Below are positions 59,344 through 64,000 of a stretch of 64,000 nucleotides of DNA, in pieces (positions within the stretch are counted from its first letter, which is position 1; each line of letters starts with the position of its first letter). The notes under the pieces were generated by a model, which saw only the letters and a program-made list of their open reading frames with translations, had not been told where the DNA came from and did not search any database. Location: positions 310,001 through 374,000 of the forward strand of contig JALECJ010000005.1 in assembly GCA_023515745.1 (NCBI GenBank), read 5' to 3'. The DNA comes from Amoeboaphelidium protococcarum. Lineage: Eukaryota > Aphelidiomycota > Aphelidea. The position numbers were made by a program, and so were the translations under genes.

Positions 59344-60530
59344 ATGAGTGATGTGGAGAAGTATTTTACTAAGCAATCAACAGTAGCAATTGGAAAAGAT
59401 GGCGGAGATCAATTTAAATGTTATGTTAATACGAAACCTCCTGCACAGCAGTTAAAAGAGGGCGAGCGTGTACCTCTATTTATATGCCATCATGGCGCTG
59501 GATCATCCGCACTGTCGTTCGCCACAATGTCTCTTGCACTAATGAACAATTTAAGTTACGGTGAAGTTTTCTGTTTTGATGCTCGCGGGCATGGCGACTC
59601 TGTTAATTCTGGCCCATTGGAGTTATAACAGTTGACAGATGATGCCATTGCGATTGTTTCAGCTGTTTACTCCCCTGAGTAGATGAAGCAGTATGATGTG
59701 ATTCTGGTTGGTCACAGGTAACTGCATATTCCTTCAGTTGTGTTGGTCAAGCTTAAACACACGAATTTATTGTTGTAGTATGGGTGCGCCTGTGATGGTA
59801 CAAGTTGCCTTGTAGTCTGGCTGGCGCAATGTCATTGGAATAGTGATGATTGATGTAGTGGAAGGAACCGCTTTAGATGCCATCAGATACATGAAGTCTT
59901 ACATCCAAACGCGCCCATCTAAATTTCATAATATCAGCGAAGCCGTAGAATGGAGGTGAGCATCAATCTTTTCCATACTAATTGATCAAATCTTTTCACA
60001 TGTTGTAACTGTAGTATATCGCATGGAATGACGCGTAATAAAAAGTAGGCAGAGGTTTCTATGCCGTCTCTTTTGATCAAGCAAGACAATGGGGAATTCA
60101 AGTGGAGGACTGATCTGTCTGCAACTGAACCATTTTGGACATGTAAGTATATATTCAGTATTTTAAAGATGATATCTTCATAAATATACGCGATCTAATG
60201 TAGAATGGTTTACTGGTCTGTCTGACAATTTCTTGAAAGTCAAAGCTGCCAAATTGTTGATCATCGCCAACACTGATCGTCTGGACAAGACTTTGACCAT
60301 TGCGTAAATACAAGGTATTCAATTGTGCACCTCAGTCATTATAATTTCAATTTGTAAATGTGATATATGAAAGTGTAGGCAAATTTCAAATGACCATTCT
60401 GACCAATGTAGGACATTATGTGCACGAAGACAAACCTGAAGAGACTGCAAGAGTATTGTTAGAGTTTTGGAAACGAAACTCCCGCATTATTTTACCGCCC
60501 AAGGTGGGCAGTCTACCTTTGAGACATTGA
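59344..60530 (+). CDS. PPE1: Protein phosphatase methylesterase (PPME1/PPE1)
   Basis: Five exons (59344-59717, 59779-59955, 60015-60142, 60204-60314, 60379-60530; introns 59-64 nt) encode 313 residues. It removes the methyl group from the PP2A catalytic subunit C-terminus. The alpha/beta-hydrolase features are VPLFICHHGAGSSALSFATM, CFDARGHGDS, the nucleophile GHSMGAPVMVQVAL, DVVEGTALDAIRYMKSYI and the His in NVGHYVHEDKP. PPME1 blocks also include FKWRTDLSATEPFWT, GLSDNF and TDRLDKTLTIAQIQGKFQM. The catalytic Ser codon (AG|T) is split by the first intron. The tail ends PLRH. Confident. Confidence 0.93.
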
Positions 60531-60840
60531 TACTTTGTAAATAACGCGTCTAGTACTGTACAGTATACAAGACATTTATGATATTCGGAATTTAACAATG
60601 AATATAACTATTTTTCATGAACATTTTTATGGAAAGTCTTTATCAAATCGTCAGCACAACATCGGTCTGGACCCGTCCGTCTTATGAAACGGTTCCGTCT
60701 TTAGTTCCGTTCCTTTTAAGAGAGAGAGAGAGAGAGACCAGGATAAGAATTCCATCTTTTCCTCACAAAGTTTATTCATTTTATTGTGGCGCTTATCCAA
60801 GTTGATTGTTACGTGAGACTCATAGTATTCAACATCAGGA
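60531..60840. other. Intergenic with a short GA repeat
   Basis: 310 bp between PPME1 and CK2 beta, containing (AG)8-type microsatellite DNA at 60721-60736 and ACGCGT at about 60544. Otherwise nothing recognised; likely CK2 beta promoter. Confidence 0.4.
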
Positions 60841-62113
60841 ATGGCGTCTTAATCGTAATAGATTCGAAATCTACAAGTTTAGCAATTAGTGGCAGGGTCG
60901 AGTGCTACTGGCACCAACAGCAGCAGTAGCAGCTCCACCACCTAGACATCAACGTCCAGTACTGGCAGTCTAGATGTCGTGGATCCCAATTTGGCGCGTG
61001 AACATACAGATTCTATGCAGGATGATGATCATCATCATTAACAAGATTATCATCAGCAGCAAGAGTATTATGGAGTGTATGATGATGATGACGATGAAGA
61101 AGAGGATGAAGAGGGTTCCGAAGGTAGTTTTATTGTCTACATTGTTCCATATACGCATTTATATCACGCCATTATAATTTATTGTAGTTTCTTGGATTGA
61201 ATGGTTCTGCTCGTTGGAAGGACATGATTTCTTTGTAGAAGTGGCAGAATCTTTTATTGAGGATGAATTTAATCTCACAGGACTCAATATGCTTGTGCCG
61301 TATTTCTAAGAGGCTCTCGAGATGATTTTAGACACTGGACCAGGTATGATTATAGATACCATTAATAATGGTTGGATTAATTACTTTGATGTAGAGGGTC
61401 GGTATTCAAAGAGCGAAATGCATATTATAGAGACATCAGCGGAAAAGTTGTACATGTTAATTCATTAGAGATTTATTAGGACCAAGTAAGGATAGAAATT
61501 GCTGTTGGAGAATTATTTAGGTCAGGTGTACGGTGAATGCCCGCGAGTTCTATGTCAATAATAAAGCCTGCTCCCTGTTGGCATGTCAGATTTTCCTAAT
61601 GAACACACCGTCTCTCTATTCTGTCCAATGTGCATCGATCTATATCACCCTACTCATGGAAAACACCAGGCTTTAGATGGATGTGCATTTGGTTAGACTG
61701 CGGCACATCTTTTGATAAACACTTACCCACAATAGTTTGAGCAGGTGCAATTCATGTGGCAGCGTAATGCTCTAGAGTCTGTAAATATAGGGACTTCTAT
61801 TGGCTCTATGTAAGGCACTGATCGATCATAATTCTCATAAGGTGGTGTGTATGTGCCGAGAATATATGGCTTTCGCATAAATTAGAAGAGTAAAACTGCT
61901 CAGAGAATGAAATGGCTCCGGAGATTGAATACCGCTGGCGTGGTGCATCAATCTTCTGCTGCGACGCGTCAGTCTTCTGGTAATCAGCAGGATTCTCATG
62001 TTAGTAGTGTTTAAAATTTGGCGAGTAATAGCAATCTCCCCTCTGCCGCATCCTCTAGCCACCAATTGAGTTCAATGCTACGTGATGATATCTCTCACAA
62101 TTAAAATGCTTGA
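60841..62113 (+). CDS. CKB: Casein kinase 2 regulatory (beta) subunit
   Basis: Exons 60841-61123 and 61188-62113 (intron 64 nt, phase 1) give 402 residues, against about 215-280 in most species. The core after the intron is canonical: [34 protein letters not shown], the zinc finger [17 protein letters not shown], and [20 protein letters not shown] with [11 protein letters not shown]. The N-terminal extension is Ser/Thr/Gln-rich then acidic ([15 protein letters not shown]), and the C-terminal tail is Ser/Asn/Gln-rich. CK2 beta dimerises and holds two catalytic subunits. The long ends are typical of fungal CKB-type subunits but longer. Convergent with the homeobox gene (189 bp between stops). 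Confidence 0.93.
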
Positions 62114-62302
62114 TTAGTGCGTCATTATATTATATATTTGAAAAATGCCGTATGTAATAGGTAATGAATAATAGATTAAGGTAAATTATAGACTTCTTTT
62201 GGAATATGTTAAGGTCTATTTTACGCGGCAATTCAAGCTTATCATAATCTCACAATAGCTATACAGTACAAATCCGTCATGATAACAATAGTTTCCATAA
62301 TC

Positions 62303-63934
62303 TCATAACGACACTGACTAACGTTATTTCTTAAACGGTCTAGCAGAGTTGGATATAACGGATGGCGCATGATTTACTGCGGAATCTTTTTCAGAATGAC
62401 CTATTGCATTAGACTTTTACAATCCCATAGACTTATCGCTCGCCTCATAATTGGCATCATTAGGCATTTTACTTTTAAAGAACGGCAATACTTTATCGGT
62501 AGGGGATTCCAATTCCTAGCTTTAATCAACAACAGTTTAATGTTGCTTTAAATCCTTATACTTGGGCTCGGGGCGATAACTCTGATGATAGTTGACTGGT
62601 AATGAAGGCAATGATGATGCATCTACAGGTACAGCAAAAGTGGTAGAATTATTAGAAATGAACCAGCTAGGCAACTCATTGGAAAGATGAGGACTCTAGA
62701 TGAAGTCTGATACTGAATGGCCACCCACTCCCTTTAAGAAGAACTAGTGATCGCTACTGTTGTTGGATGGTACATTCAGCATCTGACTCTAATCTTTCTA
62801 GATACTAGACACCTGTAGATTAGTGGAATAGTTAACTCCGGCTAAGCCCGCGTTTTTATCCAACTTCAAATCATCCGACTCCTACCTGGAGAGACCTGTA
62901 TTTGCAGTGCGGCCAATACCAAATCCTTATCCACCTTGCAAATCTATATCCCGAAATGGACTACTTAGTCCAACACTGGTTTTACCATCAGATCCTGAAA
63001 AATCACTGACTCGGCCAGAGTCTACGGTATATTCCTACTTTAAAGCGCTTGATTATCCAAAATTTGCAACTTATACAGGCAAGCCAAGAGCTGTATTCTT
63101 TTATTGCTGTTGCTGTTTAATTGATAGTAAACGTTCATTTTACGCACTCAATACATACATGGCAGGCAGAGTGGCATTGTTATATCTCTAAGACTGCTGA
63201 CGTTATGTGAAATTAGACAGAGTTGCAGGTGAATTGAAGCCATCCCCATTACCTTTTGATGGAAGCAAGCCCAGACCAGTGGTATTAACTGATGACAGAA
63301 TCTAATAGTTTGCGCGTGGATCGTTCAGTTGATGCTACTTTAAAGTTGCGTAGTCAATAGCGACTGCGACAGGAACTCCTTGTATATCATGCTGCTGCTA
63401 TATATGTCCATGCATCGCCAACTAATTAAACATCAGTTCCCGCTAAGTATTTTCCCTCCTCAGAGCCTCAGCGCGCAGCTTCGCCATCTTTGCACGACGA
63501 TTCTGAAACCACACCTGCACCTCCCTGTTGGTCATACCAAGCTCCTGCGCAATACCATCTCGCTGCCCAAACGATGGAGTGTCAGTGATGGTCTCAAATA
63601 TTTCCAGAAGACGCTTCAGCTAATACTCAGTTGTGCGTCGCCGGCGCTGCATTTGTTTAGGTCGCTCCTGCTTCCCTTCGCCTCCTTCACGATCTTGACT
63701 CTTACCATCACTAGATACACTATCACCCTGGTTAGCAATACTGTCATTACTTGTTGCAGTAGTCGCCTCATCATTTGCATCATTATGTTCGTTGTGAGAT
63801 CTTTTAAGTATTAGATTGCTTTGTGCTTGATCTTGCCACAACTTTTTGACTGATCTCTGTCCATCAACCGCCGTCGTGTTCGAATCTGCCGGCGACGTTG
63901 TTGATTCGATCTTTACTTGATCTTCGGAACGCAT
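62303..63934 (-). CDS. Homeodomain transcription factor
   Basis: A 543-residue, single-exon protein. The homeodomain is at about residues 97-160: RRRRTTEYQLKRLLEIFETI then PSFGQRDGIAQELGMTNREV and QVWFQNRRAKMAKLRAE. It is 60 residues without the TALE insertion and has the diagnostic WFQNRRAK. The N-terminus is Ser/Asp/Thr-rich and acidic (DSNTTAVDGQ), and the long C-terminus is Gln/Ser/Asn-rich (QQQQQKNTALGLPVQ) with most Gln as TAR, typical of an activation region. The start is the first ATG after an intergenic stretch that continues to the window edge. Fungal homeobox regulators with a similar plan control development. Target genes unknown. Confidence 0.93.
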
Positions 63935-64000
63935 AGTTGAGAATTTAGTTTTTTAAGACCTGAATGAATTGAGTTCAATTAATTGAGTTTGACTACAAAT
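63935..64000. promoter_or_regulatory. Upstream edge of the homeobox gene
   Basis: 66 bp to the window end, AT-rich, containing GAATTGAGTTCAATTAATTG. It should be the start of the homeobox promoter or 5' UTR. Confidence 0.3.

Overview
This window is nuclear DNA from a gene-dense eukaryote that reads TAA and TAG as glutamine and uses TGA as its only stop (the pattern of NCBI table 6). The conserved genes read straight through in-frame TAR codons at positions where their families have Gln, and every intact gene ends in TGA. Two residues of ARF1, the catalytic Gln of GGQ and the Gln of NKQD, are written TAA and TAG. Introns are short: 27 supported, 26 of them 52-75 nt and one 207 nt, and all end in TGTAG. 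The gene set (NSE4, DER1, PIK1-type PI4-kinase, IMG2/mL49, TMA16, ATP10, CIA1, animal/fungal-like cytochrome c, a GDP-mannose transporter, a fungal-like Cys-rich surface protein) points to an early-branching opisthokont. An aphelid-like parasite is my best guess from memory of where TAR=Gln occurs with aerobic mitochondria. A ciliate is less likely and a mitochondrion-poor diplomonad or oxymonad is unlikely.

Layout. 1-8 kb: a GDP-mannose transporter fragment, a Cys-rich surface protein, a decayed region with a Ty1/copia RNase H relic, and a GT10 fucosyltransferase. 7.3-16.8 kb: a truncated transporter duplicate, a Crinkler-like/Glomeromycota-like protein, an amino acid transporter, a Gln-rich PPxY protein hidden by the code, Derlin, an HR1/coiled-coil protein, and eIF3e with a possible box C/D snoRNA in its intron. 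16.8-23.7 kb and 37.7-39.5 kb: accessory islands with a four-copy family of large signal-peptide proteins (two intact, one truncated pseudogene, one relic) and a 2.2-kb segment bounded by inverted repeats. 23.9-37.4 kb: aldo-keto reductase, FYRN/FYRC protein, an unknown membrane protein, IMG2, V-ATPase c, p23, CIA1, methylmalonyl-CoA mutase, GUF1, cytochrome c, ATP10. 39.9-64 kb: aminodeoxychorismate synthase, TMEM41-like, a PD-(D/E)XK-like protein, NSE4, SKP1, MtnA, two tandem membrane paralogues, PI4-kinase, a GH15 glucosidase, ARF1, ARL2, TMA16, BUB3, PPME1, CK2 beta and a homeobox gene.

Several genes serve respiring mitochondria (cytochrome c, ATP10, mL49, GUF1, mutase) and others the secretory pathway (nucleotide-sugar transporter, fucosyltransferase, Derlin, ARF1, PI4-kinase, TMEM41). 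Many neighbours are divergent with short shared promoters, or convergent with less than 150 bp between stops. Because only TGA stops translation, chance open frames of 100-200 codons are common here, so frames without family similarity are scored low. All gene models were read by eye; splice sites are inferred from reading frame, GT..TGTAG and family conservation.
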